Shown piece after piece: positions 13,396 through 24,705 of a DNA stretch of 35,000 nucleotides. The stretch spans positions 1 through 35,000 of the forward strand of contig JABANP010000518.1 of the NCBI GenBank assembly GCA_013115135.1, read 5' to 3'. Made by a program: the position numbers and the translations under genes. The DNA is from Perkinsus olseni. Lineage: Eukaryota > Perkinsozoa > Perkinsida > Perkinsidae. The notes beneath the pieces were generated by a model. It made no database searches. It saw only the letters and a program-made list of their open reading frames with translations, and was not told where the DNA came from. Numbering within the stretch: position 1 is the stretch's first letter; each line of letters begins with the position of its first letter.

Positions 13396-15096
13396 ATGAT
13401 GCCAGCGAGGATGGATGATGATGATGAGGGTCCTTGCGAGTCGGTTTACGGACTTGTAGGTTGTCAATGGTACCCGTATTGTGGTTGAGTTTACGAGCAG
13501 GTTATTGAGCCCGAGGTGCCAAAACCGAAGCCACCGATGCACAAGTCGAAGTACCCAGGGACGATACCGCCAACTTCCAGCACATTCGCAACGGCACAGA
13601 CTAGCAAGCCCGGTAGGGAGGGGTCCTTTTACGTACCACACCTCCGCCAACTCCTGTCTGGATGCAGGTATACGTAATGTTGCTGGTGCGCAAGAACGGG
13701 AGAAGCCGAAGCCTAGCGAGCACACGTACGTCCTAGCGACCTGAAAGATTCTGAATTTATGGTATTAGATATCACAAGCCACACGCTACTTTCGGAGTGC
13801 CCATTGGGTCGGTCAAGCCGGACCCGCAAAAGCCGTTGAAAAAGTTTGAGCGGACTAGTAGAGTGGAGTCACGTAAGCGGTGAGGCGAGGGTCTGGTCAC
13901 GACAAGAGAGGCAGTTACGGCGCTTCGGAAGAAGAGCCCGGAGAAGCTTAAGGCATCAGTGTCCCACACGGTCACTAAACCGCCGGTGCCGAAGCTGAAT
14001 GAGAAGCCCGTTATGAATCTGGTCTCTGGTAAGGACTTGTATCTTCTCCTTTCACAGTGGTCGTCAAGTAGCTCGGTTAGAGAGGGGCCTTGTGGTGAAT
14101 AAACTCCTTGTGAGGTGATTGTGATGGAGCTGATCAAAGATCAAGAGCGATGATGCTCACAACGGCTTGTTCATTTAACATCGAGGAGGAACATGCAACA
14201 CGAAAAACTGAGGCCAATATGCCATGTAGCGGCAGCAGTGACTGGATGGGTGCTTCTATTGTTCGACCGCCGTTCTCCGCAATATGGCAGAGCGGCCCCA
14301 TTTTCTCGCGCTGCATTTTCTGCACTTCGACCTGTTTGTTGAAGCCCACATTGGACGGATTGGGTCCTGCTGAAGACCCGACTGTTGTGGTACGGTTTCA
14401 GGTAAGAACTACGTCACTGCCAACGCCGTGGACAACATACTAAAGGCTCCTCCAGCCAAAGCTAAGCACTATGGGGAGCTGGACAAGGATTACCTAAGGA
14501 AGGCTGATTATGGTAGCATCCCGTCATCGTCGTGCCGTGGTCCCACTCATGGTCGTGCAGGGAAAATCCCCGCGTATTTGGAGAAGATCAAGGCCGACAT
14601 CAGATCCGAGTAAGCTCATCGTTATTTGCTGACCTGGGCTTCAACCATGGTTCTCGCTTACGCGCTGCTAACGGTTTTGTCGACCGCTCATTCAACGAGA
14701 GGCGCCTTTGGCAGGTCTTTGGGAGTGCTGTCTTATGAATGCAGGTACGATTATATACGCAAATTGCAGGACCAGCAGAAGAAGGAAGAGCAGGGCAGGG
14801 TGGTTTGTGGAAGTTAGGCAGGCCTGTTTGCAGCGGTACTCTCAGATACGACCGCTGCCGGAGGAAGAGAGACTTGAGCTCATTGAAGCACTGAAGAAGA
14901 AGTGGGAGAAGGTCAATGCTGACTATCAGGTGAGCTATCGGCAACGCGTCCCGTTCGTGATTATGGCGAGGTGTGGTATTAGTGCATGACGCATCTAACA
15001 AAGCTGGATACAATTGGTAAGACGAAGCGCAAGGAAGGATTTGAAGCGCAGCTTGCGGCTATTGAAAGCGACATTGCCAAGTTGAATCGGAGGTAA
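13396..15096 (+). CDS. ENKUR: Enkurin homologue
   Basis: Enkurin is a calmodulin-binding adaptor of ciliary and flagellar axonemes. Exons: 13396-13455, 13501-13612, 13668-13725, 13769-13872, 13909-14028, 14402-14512, 14561-14609, 14745-14799, 14846-14929, 14983-15096; all phases match. The protein is 288 residues from the first ATG, or 283 from the second (13411); family members are about 256. The N-terminus ends CESVYGLVIEPEVPKPKPP, like the vertebrate N-terminus, and is followed by Pro-rich linkers. The enkurin domain follows: PVMNLVSGKNYVTANAVDNI, KADYGGKIPAYLEKIKADI, RPLPEEERLELIEALKKKWE, then a C-terminal coiled coil (FEAQLAAIESDIAKLNRR, stop). Introns are 36-55 bp plus 135 and 373 bp. 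A splice at the final codons (15092 donor) could give a Leu-rich tail, but the plain stop fits family length better. It lies 281 bp after GMD on the same strand. Confidence 0.92.
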
Positions 15097-16313
15097 GGAC
15101 ATGTCGGTGCGGAATGAAATCACGCAAAGAGAAGTCTCCGAGGAATTCTCAATATTCAGGCGAGTACTGATCGACACTACAATGTAGGAAGCTGCTGCTG
15201 CTGCTGCAGAGTATTCTGGAGCATGATGATGGTTGTGGGCGATGCACGAGCTGTTGTGGCGCACTTGATAGACTGGTGTAGTGTTGATGTTTCAAGTTGT
15301 GGAACAGAAATAGAAAAATAGTCGTCAATGAAACTAGAGTCAACAAACCCCGTCATTGCCGCGATGGCTGAGGACAATCCAATTTCGCAATGCATCATTC
15401 GTTTCGAACCGTTAGAACTGCAAAGGGCAGGGTTGCCGGCGATGGCTCCTCTCTGGACGGCCTCGACGGGGATTATCTGCTTCACCTCGGCATGTTCGTT
15501 GCTGAGTCAGTAACACTGCCTTGATAGCCACGCCAACCAAAAGCCAAAACCGCGCGCAAGAGTCCTGCAATGGGTTGACACTTGCGGCTAGCTGAGACCG
15601 ACAGAGTTGTGTGCCAAACACACTATAGGGGAGAAGCGAGATGAGGTAACGACTCGAACGGCTCGAACTGTACCTCCAAGCACATGTGCTTTCCACGTCG
15701 ACTGATTGACTGATCGAAACTTCGCGGAAGGCAAACAGACTGACAGCCTGATGTGGATCCGCTACGGGGGGAAGCTGCTAAGTATGGCGATGGTGATGAA
15801 CATGTTGAGCTCTGCTTGAGATGGTGAAGTGTGGAAGTTTATAGTCAGGGACTGAAATTGAATAACACCCGCCGGTCATGAATTTGGCCAGCCGAGGCAT
15901 CGCCTCTATCATAGCTATGCTGCAGTTCGTTCCACAGAAAGACCTGACTTAGTACTGCCTTATTGCCTCCTCGTAATCCGAGTAACACAAAAACCAGATA
16001 TCAGCGGGGCTAATCTCAATGATAAATCACCAGAAGATTCACGTTAATGAATGACGTGGCATTAAGAGTGGCAGCCCACACGACAACTTTCCTCCCGCTG
16101 TACAGCAACGGCTTCCACTGCAACCAGACTGCGCGAAGCCTAGCTGGCAGATTCGCTCGCCAGAGGAGACTCGTCACAAATCGAGCGCCGTTACGGCGCC
16201 GCCGTACTCTTCCATCTCAGAATCACTAGATCAGAGAGCTCCAGTGTAGCGGGTGGGGCCGCTTCACCCGCGGGAACATATACTCAGGATACCCAATCGA
16301 GCGTTATGGGGGC
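15097..16313. other. Intergenic region, no gene recognised
   Basis: This contains a short (CTG)5 tract near 15190 and several short frames on both strands that lack family similarity. Nothing could be chained into an exon series. Its right end leads into the conserved leader of the F4 genes. Confidence 0.4.
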
Positions 16314-16363
16314 AACACTCACTGGCCCTCCCCCAGCCGAACCTCTTCGTTTCTGCCACGGCA
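16314..16363 (+). promoter_or_regulatory. Conserved leader block upstream of F4 copy 1
   Basis: The 50 bp before the start codon (core ccccagccgaacctct, ending ccacggca) are almost the same as those before copy 3 (20558-20607), while DNA further upstream is unrelated. This is probably the 5' untranslated region or core promoter. It is missing from copy 2. Confidence 0.55.
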
Positions 16364-17894
16364 ATGCCTCGCCTCTCGATCGTCATCATATTCCTCCTAC
16401 ACTGTCTGCTCTTCTACAAGGGGTATGCTGCCGTGGGCAGTAGTAATGAAGATGAGAGTCCGGTGAGGGGATGGTTGACCGACATGATCGACGGCTTCAA
16501 GTGGCTCACTGGAAGACGGAAACCCCGCGTACGTGCAGCTCAACTCGGGCGGCCTCTCGACATACCATCGCCCAGGCTAGCTTGATGCTAGCCGGAAATG
16601 TCGTTCAACGGTCTGACTCTGGAACTCAGAATCGCTTCCAGAACCGCATTCCACGAGTGAATAATGCGGCTGCAGTGTACTGAGTGTCAACAGCGACTTC
16701 CCGTTTGCGGGAAAATGACCTCGTAGGCTAATATTTCACCTTTCAGGGAACACGAGCGAAGCACCAGATAAAGAATTTTTACTTACTAGGAGCGCAAGTC
16801 AGTGTTTGCCTTCAATATGCAGCACCTTCGCCTTACAAACTCAAAGCTGGAGCTCCCTTTTCAGTATCAGCTCGGAGAGACCATAGTTACCATTAAAAAA
16901 GATGGGAATCTGACGGAAGTTCCGCTTCTCACCGACTTTGCTCGTCAAGATTCAATACCAGCGTACGGGGCATTATATGCGACCTTAGGTGTCCTTATGT
17001 CTGTGCATATCTCAGGGGCGATAGACACTCGACGCCTCGATATAGAGCAATCGTCGATGGCGAAGTTATTCGCCGATTCCTGCGGAGTACATCGGCAACG
17101 CAGCTCAACATGAGAGGGGCTTCTTTTGATGGAGATCGAGAAGCCGATGCTGTCGAGCGTTTCAGTCTGAAGAAGCGCTTGAAGCAGCATCTCCTGGAGA
17201 CGTTATCTGACCCGCTTGACAAGGAATATGAAATGTTGAAGAAGACTCGGCATGTTTGTCAAATCACTTTGAGCAGATTTCTTCGGCAAGGCACACTTCT
17301 TCAAACCGGAGTAAGGCTTTGATGACAGTCTTCGTCACGGAGACTCTCATCAGAGCGAATCATGCACCGCCCTTTCAGGTGGAAGCTTTCTTTGAGGTCG
17401 AGCTCATTAGTCCGAGCTTCGACGAGAGATTCAAGCTTAGCTTTCTAAAGGCAGAGTTCAGAGGAGGCAACTTCACGTGAGCCACGCGACCAAAGAAATC
17501 GCTGAAAATCGACTCCTTGGACGGCGCGGGCCAGCGTTCCATCTCTCAGAGATTTCCATTTCTCCTTCACTATCGCAAATAAGAGGAGATGCATTCGGAA
17601 GCGGAATACGTTCCACCTCCAGCACGTCCACTACCACTACGGCCACAGGCATATCTCAAGCTCGCTTGCTACGAACAGTTCAAGCTCTTCGCACGCTACG
17701 CCGCTAAACGACAGAAAAAATACCGTCGTGAGATCGGTCGTCTATCTGCCGAGCTTGTTGTGCGGTGGCTGACAGACGGGCCCTTCGTCTGCTCCGAAGC
17801 ACCCGCATTCGCAGACCTCTTGTTTGGGGATGAGTGCAGTTCGCATGAGAGCTCATACGTCGAGAGTTTACGCCAGGGCGGGGAAGGACAGTGA
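16364..17894 (+). pseudogene. F4 secreted protein, copy 1, frameshifted in last exon
   Basis: Unrecognised secreted protein with the same six-exon plan as copies 2 and 3: 16364-16528, 16747-16797, 16865-16962, 17016-17253, 17379-17476, 17550-17894. Exon 1 carries a signal peptide (MPRLSIVIIFLLHCLLFYKG). Mature segments include KHQIKNFYLLGAQ, YQLGETIVTI, LLTDFARQDSIPA, RYRAIVDGEVIRRFL, KEYEMLKKTRH and FFEVELISPSFDERFKLSF. The first five exons join in phase. The last should begin FTDFHFSF and then run into MHSEAEYVPP, but it is one base short near 17575-17590 compared with the paralogues, so the frame breaks. Beyond the break about 100 codons stay open and paralogous (YEQFKLFARYAAKR, LSAELVVRWLTDGPFV), so the lesion is recent or a sequence error. 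Confidence 0.7.
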
Positions 17895-18246
17895 CAGCAA
17901 GAAGTTCTTCTGTCCTCGCTGTGGAACCCTCGACGACGCGAGCGAATCGAAGGACTCAAACTCGACGAGTGGACCGCTCAGTGACTTCGTTCGATTCACC
18001 AATGAGTTTAAGCATGTGGATGTTCTGAAGTGAATCGACTCTTGTTGATATAGTTGGTGCTGAGCTCTGTCGCGTAACGCAGTGTGAGGGTTCGAACTGG
18101 GGAGAGTTCGCAATGATGATGAATCCTCGGCGTGAGCAGGAGCTAGATACCAGTAGCCAGCCCATCAGCAGCCCGGCCCATCCAATGGCGTTTCCGCCTT
18201 TCTCGTGCACTGGTGGAGGGATTCCGCATGGTTTCCGCACGAGATT
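17895..18246. other. Spacer between F4 copies 1 and 2
   Basis: No gene is supported. An open frame from 18113 (starting MMMNPRREQEL) runs in a different phase into copy 2 exon 1 and has no paralogue. The normal F4 leader block is not present before copy 2. Confidence 0.35.
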
Positions 18247-19772
18247 ATGGGAGAATATTTTCGAGCAGAGATTTTCGAGCTGCCAATTTTTTCCATCAGA
18301 GCGAGGAACTCTACTCCAATATTCGTCATCATATTCCTCCTACACTGTCTGCTCTTCTACAAGGGGTATGCTGCCGTGGGTAGTAGTAATGAAGATGAGA
18401 GTCTGGTGAGGGGATGGATAACCGACATGGTCAACAGCCCTGGGAGCTCCGGTGGTATTCGGATACCCCAGGTAAATGCTTGACGCCCCCTCCTGCTATC
18501 CGGCCTACTGTCGTCACTTAAAGCGCTTATCTGGGACGTTGCATATCTTTTTACATATCCGATGCTCAACGGAAAACCAACTGGACTGAGAGGATACGAT
18601 GATCTGATAAGCTTATGATTCTTCCTTCAGGAAGCACGAACAAGGCACCAGTTGAAGAACATATACGTTCCCGGAGTGCAGGTAAGTTACCCCGATGGCG
18701 ACGCCCCGGCCCTATGAACTCCTAGCTGCTGCTCTCAGTACCAGCTCGGGGAGGACATAGTTACCATCGAGGATAACGGGCAGCTGAAGGATATCGCAAT
18801 TTTGACCGACTTCGCTTGGATTGAATCCACATACGGGTAGAAGAAATCCTAGGCGCAATCGTCATATCTCGTACTCTCCTAGTACCTCAGGAGCGACGGA
18901 TCGGAATCCCTCCGTTATACAGCGGCTCTAGACGAGGAAGTTATGCGTCGTTTCTCGGCGAATCGCGTGACAAATGACTTTTTCTTGAAAGCGACCTCTG
19001 ACCCCGATCGGAAAGGCGGTGCTTCCAAGCCTCCAAGGTTGAGGAAAAGCTTGAAAGAGCATCTCACGGAGAGAATATTTGAACAGATCAAAAGAGACTA
19101 CGAATCCTTGAAGAACAGTCGACGAGTGTGTCGAGTTACTTCTACTCGAGAGCCGTATCTTCCACTGACAGCGTACGGCACACCGCAAGTACTGCGCGGT
19201 CGGGGTGCGCTCTCTATCCAACTTCGCAGCCAAGAACAGCTGCTCCTTCAAATTGGGTATCTCGCCCGTTTTCAGATAGAGGTTGAATCTGAGTTAACTC
19301 TGACTATGAGGAGCTTCGAGGAAGGTTTCAGACTGAGCTCTCTCAAGGCCGAGCTCAGATCCGGGAGCATCAGGTAGGTCGTGCGCCCCGTTGAAATGAA
19401 GTATCTTTGTTTAGCTTTGCCTGTAGACGACCTGCCCAGAATCTTCTTCACCCTCCCGATGTGTGTTCTTTCAGAGACCTCCACTTCTATTTCGGCAGTC
19501 GCAAGCTACGGGATATGCATGCACATGCGGGAGTTGGCCCGGTTGAACCCTCGGATTTTCATACGCTGTGTGTCGAGCAATTGAAGCTATTCGCGAAACA
19601 CGTCGCCCATCGGTGGGGCATCAATTTCAATACTATACGCAGAGAGCTGTATGCTGAGCTTGTGCTCATGTGGTTGACGGAGAGGTCCTTCGCTTACCCG
19701 CGAAACCCAAGATTCGCGAATGACTTGACGGCGCCTCACGTGGCGGGTATCAAAGTGAGGATGGAAGATTGA
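18247..19772 (+). CDS. F4 secreted-family protein, copy 2, altered N-terminus
   Basis: Six exons: 18247-18471, 18631-18681, 18739-18836, 18891-19125, 19276-19373, 19475-19772. All phases match, giving 334 residues with no stop. From 18321 onward exon 1 matches the family (VIIFLLHCLLFYKGYAAVGS), but the codons MPRLSI and the leader block are replaced by unrelated DNA. The nearest in-frame ATG adds about 25 mostly non-hydrophobic residues (MGEYFRAEIFELPIF...), so the hydrophobic segment becomes internal, like a signal anchor. The body has IYVPGVQ, YQLGEDIVTIEDNG, LRYTAALDEEVMRRF, IEVESELTLTMRSFEEGF and VEQLKLFAKHVAHRWGINF, ending IKVRMED. Either it uses the new start or it is not secreted normally. 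Function unknown. Confidence 0.7.
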
Positions 19773-20557
19773 GGAAGACCACCGGGAGTGGAAACTTCTT
19801 CTTGACTCAGTTAGAAGTTTTGTAAGATGTCTTTGACGAATTTGGTGATGTACTCAGTTCAAGCAGTTGCTGAGTTGACTAGTCTCCATCAGCAGGAGCT
19901 ACCTAAGGCTGTCATTGACCAGATTTACTAAGTGATTCACGCAGCATTCACGGAGCGCGGTGAGGGTCCGGTATGCGGCAGCTGGCAGTAGCGATAAAGC
20001 GATGAGAAGGAGATGGTTTAGCGGTGCAATCAACGGCTCGAAGGGGTATATTGAAGCAGGCAGCCGAGTCCTGCCTGCACGCTCGGAATCTCGGCTGATG
20101 ACACGCTATTCAGGAAGTACGACGGCACGTGCGTCGTACTTTTTTGCGCTTCTGTCCACCATGAACTGTTCATGATAAACACAAGTACACGAGTAGCCAG
20201 CGGGTATGCAAAACACAGTTCATATCACATGAGTAACTTACCCTCAAGTTACAGCCAACCGACTAGTACTCGTTCTCTGGGGCGCGTGGCGCTCCGGAGT
20301 CGGCCTGGTCACGGTATTATTCAGCAGTACCTGTCAGTCATGTAGATCACACACTCAAGTACTGCCTAAGTGGCCTTCTGTCGTACCCCTACCTGGTGCC
20401 GCCTTCACCGCAAGCCTACTGGTGGTGCTGCATCTTTCTCCGTGGATTTGTGCGCCACTCATCGTGCGGCGAACGATTCCACTGTCTCCTCAGCCGAGCG
20501 GAAGGCCCTCACCGGGGTCCGCGTGCACCCGAGCCACGAGCCGATATCTACAAGAGC
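19773..20557. other. Spacer between F4 copies 2 and 3
   Basis: Short frames only, none paralogous. Some family similarity returns only in the last 50 bp before copy 3. Confidence 0.35.
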
Positions 20558-20607
20558 GACACTCACGTGCCTTCCCCCAGCCGAACCTCTCGACTGCAGC
20601 CACGGCA
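20558..20607 (+). promoter_or_regulatory. Conserved leader block upstream of F4 copy 3
   Basis: Same block as at 16314-16363: a cactca motif, the identical ccccagccgaacctct core and the ccacggca immediately before ATG. Conservation ends sharply upstream. Confidence 0.55.
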
Positions 20608-22076
20608 ATGCCTCGCCTCTCAATCGTCATCATGTTCTTCCTACACTGTCTGCTCTTCTACAAGGGGTATGCTGCTGTGGGTAGTAGTAATGAAGATAAG
20701 AGTCCGGTGAGGAGATGGTTGAGTAAGATGATAAACAGCTTCAAGAACCTCACTGGCCCTCAGAAGCCGCGTGTAAGTGCAACTGATGTCCAATGACGTT
20801 GCAATCGTCACTCATAGTCGCTGTTTTACCTGTGCCATGAACTACGGTTCGTAGTAGACCGACCTCTCCTATTGGCGTGTTGGGTATGATCGATCGTGAT
20901 CGGCGTGGTGACGCTCAGTACCGTCAGTGAACCCATGTGTGCTATGATATTAACTCGCTGTTCAGGATGAAGCCAGGCCCAAACACCGAATGAAGACATT
21001 CTATCAGTCCGGAATAAAGGTGTGTCGTTCTCGGTACATAGACATCCCAAGGCACGCGCTCCTTCATTCAGTACCAGCTCGGCGAAGATATCATCGCCAT
21101 TCCAGGAAAAAGAATTTCGGAAGTTCCAATCTTGACCGACTTCGCTCGGCTCGAACAACTATCCGAGTAGACACCGCCCCGGGTCAACTTTCACGCCCCA
21201 TCCCTCTAAGTGTGTCAGGGACGACGGATCACGAAAGCTTCGATATGCAGCGATTGTTGACGACCGAGTTATGCGCGGTTTCCTGCTGCAAACGGAGTTC
21301 AACATCAGCACGAGCACCGGCGGAGGGGAAGCTTCCGCGCATCCGGCTTCGGAGAGGCCATTGAAAGAGAATCTTTTGAAAAAGATAAGCGATCAGCTCG
21401 CTGATGAATACGAAGCTTTAAAGAAGAGCCGGCATGTTTGCAGCGCTCGTTCGATTCGGATCCCCAAAACCTCGCATTCCGGGATTCATGTAGCACTAGA
21501 AGACGTTATTATGAAGCTTAGAGTTTGTTTTTCAGCCCGCGTTTGTGTCTGAGATAACACTCACAATCGATACAGCCGACAGGAGTTTCAGGGTTAGCTC
21601 CTTGATGGCGGAGCTCAGAAGAGGAAACTTCACGTGAGCTAGGGGTCCGTTTGAGCTGAACTCCCCTGCCAGAAGAGTCCGTAGGCAGCGCTGGTCGAAA
21701 CATTTGCTGATGGTCGGCAAGTCTTTTGTTTCTCAGAGATGTCAACTTCTCTTTTAACCAACATAAGCTACAGGAGATGCATTCGCATGCGGGTATCCTG
21801 TCAGAGCGATCCTCATCGAGGCAGTTGAGTCGGGGACAACTGCAGACGACCTGCGAGGAACAGCTCAAGTTGTTCGCTAAATTTGTGGCAGCCCGGCGGG
21901 GCATCAACTTTGATACCCTTCCCAATACTCTGTATGCCGAGCTTGTGCTCATGTGGCTAACTGATGGCTCGTTCGTTTACCCGGATCGACCAGCATTTAG
22001 CGACATCTTGTGTGAGGACGTGGTTCGTGCTCGTGAGTTTGATGTGTCTGTGCGCGGGACGGGAACGTACCAGTGA
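20608..22076 (+). CDS. F4 secreted protein, copy 3 (intact)
   Basis: The most complete member: exons 20608-20772, 20966-21019, 21072-21166, 21219-21435, 21536-21633, 21737-22076 give 322 residues, all junctions GT-AG and in phase. Exon 1 is a signal peptide (MPRLSIVIMFFLHCLLFYKG, then YAA and an acidic/Ser linker). The mature part has a basic segment (KHRMKTFYQSGIK), YQLGEDIIAIPG, ILTDFARLEQLSEDDGS, LRYAAIVDDRVMRGFL, ENLLKKISDQLADEYEALKK, SEITLTIDTADRSFRVSS and a C-terminal helical domain (CEEQLKLFAKFVAARRGINF, YAELVLMWLTDGSFVYP). No known domain or transmembrane segment beyond the leader. The chosen ATG is the one shared with copy 1 and immediately follows the conserved leader block. Unknown role; the pattern suits an extracellular or surface protein. 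Confidence 0.75.
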
Positions 22077-22236
22077 CTGTGGAGAATTCATCCGTATTTT
22101 TTTCGAACCCTGTACTCAGTGTAAATTTACATGTTCTACTTTAACAGTTGCAGAGAGCTCTCATAAATTCGCTCCGTCCTCCTGAGTGCTGTCGCGTTGG
22201 TGAGTGTCAGCTATACGTTAGCTCAACAGGGAACAC

Positions 22237-22557
22237 ATGAACTATGAAAGGTTTCGCCTGGGGCGTTCGATTGTGGACAATAACATGTTCAGCGGTGGAA
22301 CGGAAAAGAAGTTAAGAGAAACGAGCAACTGGAAAGTTGCTCATCATCAGCATCCGAGGGATGCATCTCCCCCCTCAAGGGTTCTGCTCGACACTATTTC
22401 CACTCTAGGCCATACGCAGATACGCGCGTCAGTTACATGCAAGCTGAAAATTCCAGAGGCCGTGATAACAGCTAGTGAAAGTTGCGCCATAATACTCGAC
22501 GCACGACTCGTTCTCGGAGACTATTGTGAAGTGCCGACCTTCTCAACCGAACTGTGA
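22237..22557 (+). CDS. Small open frame, doubtful
   Basis: A 106-codon frame starting MNYERFRLGR, with TQIRASVTCKLKIPEAVI and ending PTFSTEL. It has no similarity I recognise and ends 16 bp from the convergent LCMT1 stop. It could be a small gene, a terminal exon, or chance. Confidence 0.2.
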   Translation: MNYERFRLGRSIVDNNMFSGGTEKKLRETSNWKVAHHQHPRDASPPSRVLLDTISTLGHTQIRASVTCKLKIPEAVITASESCAIILDARLVLGDYCEVPTFSTEL

Positions 22558-22573
22558 ACTCAACCAATCAGTG

Positions 22574-24705
22574 CTAAGAGAAACTCGAATGAACTTTCTT
22601 CTGTGGCGGGTTAAAGGATACGTTCTCCTTCGTTGTGCTTGCAAGGAGGAGGAAATAGTGCCGCCTGAGGGATGAACTCATCACCATCACCAGCACCAGC
22701 ACGCCCTCACGACTCCCTCACATCATCAGCTGCCACTCTTCAATCTCGTCGAATATTTCCAAGTGGGCGACTCGGATCTGCTCATCCATGTCGACCATCT
22801 ACGTTCGAATAATCACCGTCATTTTCACGAACCCCCGCCGAGCCCTCACCAGAATGTCGTCGTACACCGTGAGCATATCCTCAGCAACGCGATACTTGAA
22901 CCCTCGTGCTTCATACCGTCGCCGTTGCGACTCGACCGTTGGGTACCTAAGCTCAGAAGACGGAAATCCCAATCGGGTAAAGAGATTCGGACCCACTTGC
23001 CGAGCCCTAACAGGGGACATCCTCGATTCTTCAGATTCTCCATCATAACACGTCCGAAAGGGTCATCGGGGTTGCACTGCTCATAGCTGCAACGGAAAAG
23101 AATAGAATCTTCTCCCCTATTCTCACACCAAAACTCACGCCAGCACTCGGGCCTCTGCCTCCTTGACGGAGCCGCTCATCCACGACAGCAACCTGTCGCT
23201 GGACTCAGGCGGCATATACCTGACAGTGAACGTCGCTGTAGCGAAGACGGTATTACGAGGAAGGCCTACACAAGCACGCACTCGGCGATGTACATAGTCG
23301 GTACCCCGACGGTTTGGAAACCTGAAGTGGACCAGTGGGCAATTTGCCTCTAAGGGCAGAAGTCGGTGGTACCTATCTCCGCGAGGGCAGCGGAAACCGT
23401 CTCGACTGATCTCAGATCGCAGCAAGCGGATCTGTACTCGTCCGCTCGGATGCATCGTGCGCCGCAACCTGAAGATTTTCGACCGTATCTTGCCCAACCA
23501 TGATGGATGCAAGGTTTAATCTTATTGCAACGTCGACGACTACAGGGTAAACCATTTAGATACGCAAATCGCAAAAACTAAGGTTTCTCCGTAAGATCGG
23601 AGTATCTACAGCAGTCCAACTTGCGGAGCAACTCCGTACTTTCGAAAAAATCTTGCAAAAAAATTGATAAATTCTTGCGATCTGCGGATTTGGTTCACCC
23701 AGTATTAACGTATTCCAACGTCTTAAACCGCCGGAAGAGCGTCCACGCCCCACCCGAACGCCCCAGACGACTCACCGTCCTTGACTAGCAAATCATCCTT
23801 AGAATTCCCAAGGCAACTCCACAGAGCCTCTCGCCTCATTACCATACCTAAAGCGGCAACATGAGTGGAACCGTGCACGATGAAATTGCATCGCCGATCG
23901 CCGGACAGCTTACTCGATTTCCGGTCCACAACTTCAGGCATGTCAAGCTCGAGGTACCTGGCGCTGAATCAGAGTAAAGTTCGGCAGCGCCTGCTTTACC
24001 CGAGTCGGATTCCCTTCACTTCCTCTTGTTCCCTCAGCCACCAGTAAGTTGTGTCCAGCCCGGCTCCCAGGGAGACTATCTGACACAACGTGAGGTTCAG
24101 CGAGCAAGCACATCTGCAGGCGCCGAGTTCATGTGAGAACTGTCGCTAGAAGCGTACGGGATTCAATTTTGGACCGCGGTTGCGATCGGCTACAGGTATT
24201 GACTGTGTCTACCATTCCCTGGGTCTACCTGTACCGTATCCTTGCCATCCTTCTTCGCATCATCAATAAAGTCTAATACAGCATCCCGCATGGCCTGCAC
24301 TCTAGCGAAATAACCCCGGTTAATCACAGGCTGACGATGAACACTGTGACTGAGATCACGAACAGTCGATTGAAAGGGAATATCCTCAACTGCACTGCTA
24401 CCGGCACATCTGCATGATATACGGGTCGCTGTAGTAACCCTTATTGACAGCACTCCACTTGCTCTCAGCAGCCTCGTCTGCCGTCCTTTGGATCTGCACG
24501 GAAAGGCCACGATCATCATCCCCTTTGCGCGACCCGATACTACCGGTTCCTCATCCCCCACTCCCCCACAGCTGAAGACGGGCGCCTCCCTTCCCCCATC
24601 GCCTGGCGGGAAGTCCCCCATGGAGGCCGATGATGAGCGGCCTCTTGCGGACGTTGGGGGTATCGACTCGTCCAAGGTAGTGTCCTCTCCTATAGTCGGT
24701 AACAT
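22574..24705 (-). CDS. LCMT1: Leucine carboxyl methyltransferase 1 (PP2A methyltransferase)
   Basis: Methylates the C-terminal leucine of the PP2A catalytic subunit using S-adenosylmethionine. Thirteen exons: 24705-24544, 24493-24402, 24349-24229, 24079-24000, 23957-23843, 23797-23776, 23468-23373, 23321-23270, 23219-23139, 23086-22997, 22946-22850, 22798-22722, 22664-22574. All phases agree, giving 391 residues (human 334; the excess is mainly a Ser/Pro/Gly-rich N-terminus). Motifs are NKGYYSDPYIMQMC, PVINRGYFARVQAM, the SAM-binding IVSLGAGLDTTYWWL, YLELDMPEVVDRKSS, VPTMYIAECVLVYMPPESS, YEQCNPDDPFGRVMMENL, VESQRRRYEARGFKYRV and the C-terminal EEWQLMMRHYFLLLAS. The region between exons 5 and 6 is least conserved; a 45-bp intron there fits best. 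Introns are 42-57 bp plus 149 and 307 bp. The gene is convergent with the F4 array. Confidence 0.94.

Noticed and set aside
14029..14401. Open frames inside ENKUR intron 5
   Set aside because: Flanking exons join in phase exactly where the family is continuous (LVSG-KNYVTANA), so this is intron; the frames have no similarity to anything.
15092..15290. Extra ENKUR exon giving a poly-Leu Cys-rich C-terminus
   Set aside because: A splice is possible, but the plain TAA at 15094-15096 gives a normal family C-terminus and the alternative derives from a CTG run.
15412..15696. Minus-strand frame of 94 codons
   Set aside because: Arg/Ser-rich composition, no similarity and no supporting exon structure.
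18085..18105. Second tRNA-like ggttcgaac motif
   Set aside because: Flanks do not pair and no cloverleaf can be drawn.
18113..18409. Separate gene starting MMMNPRREQEL
   Set aside because: It runs out of phase into the F4 copy 2 leader exon and has no paralogue or recognised domain.
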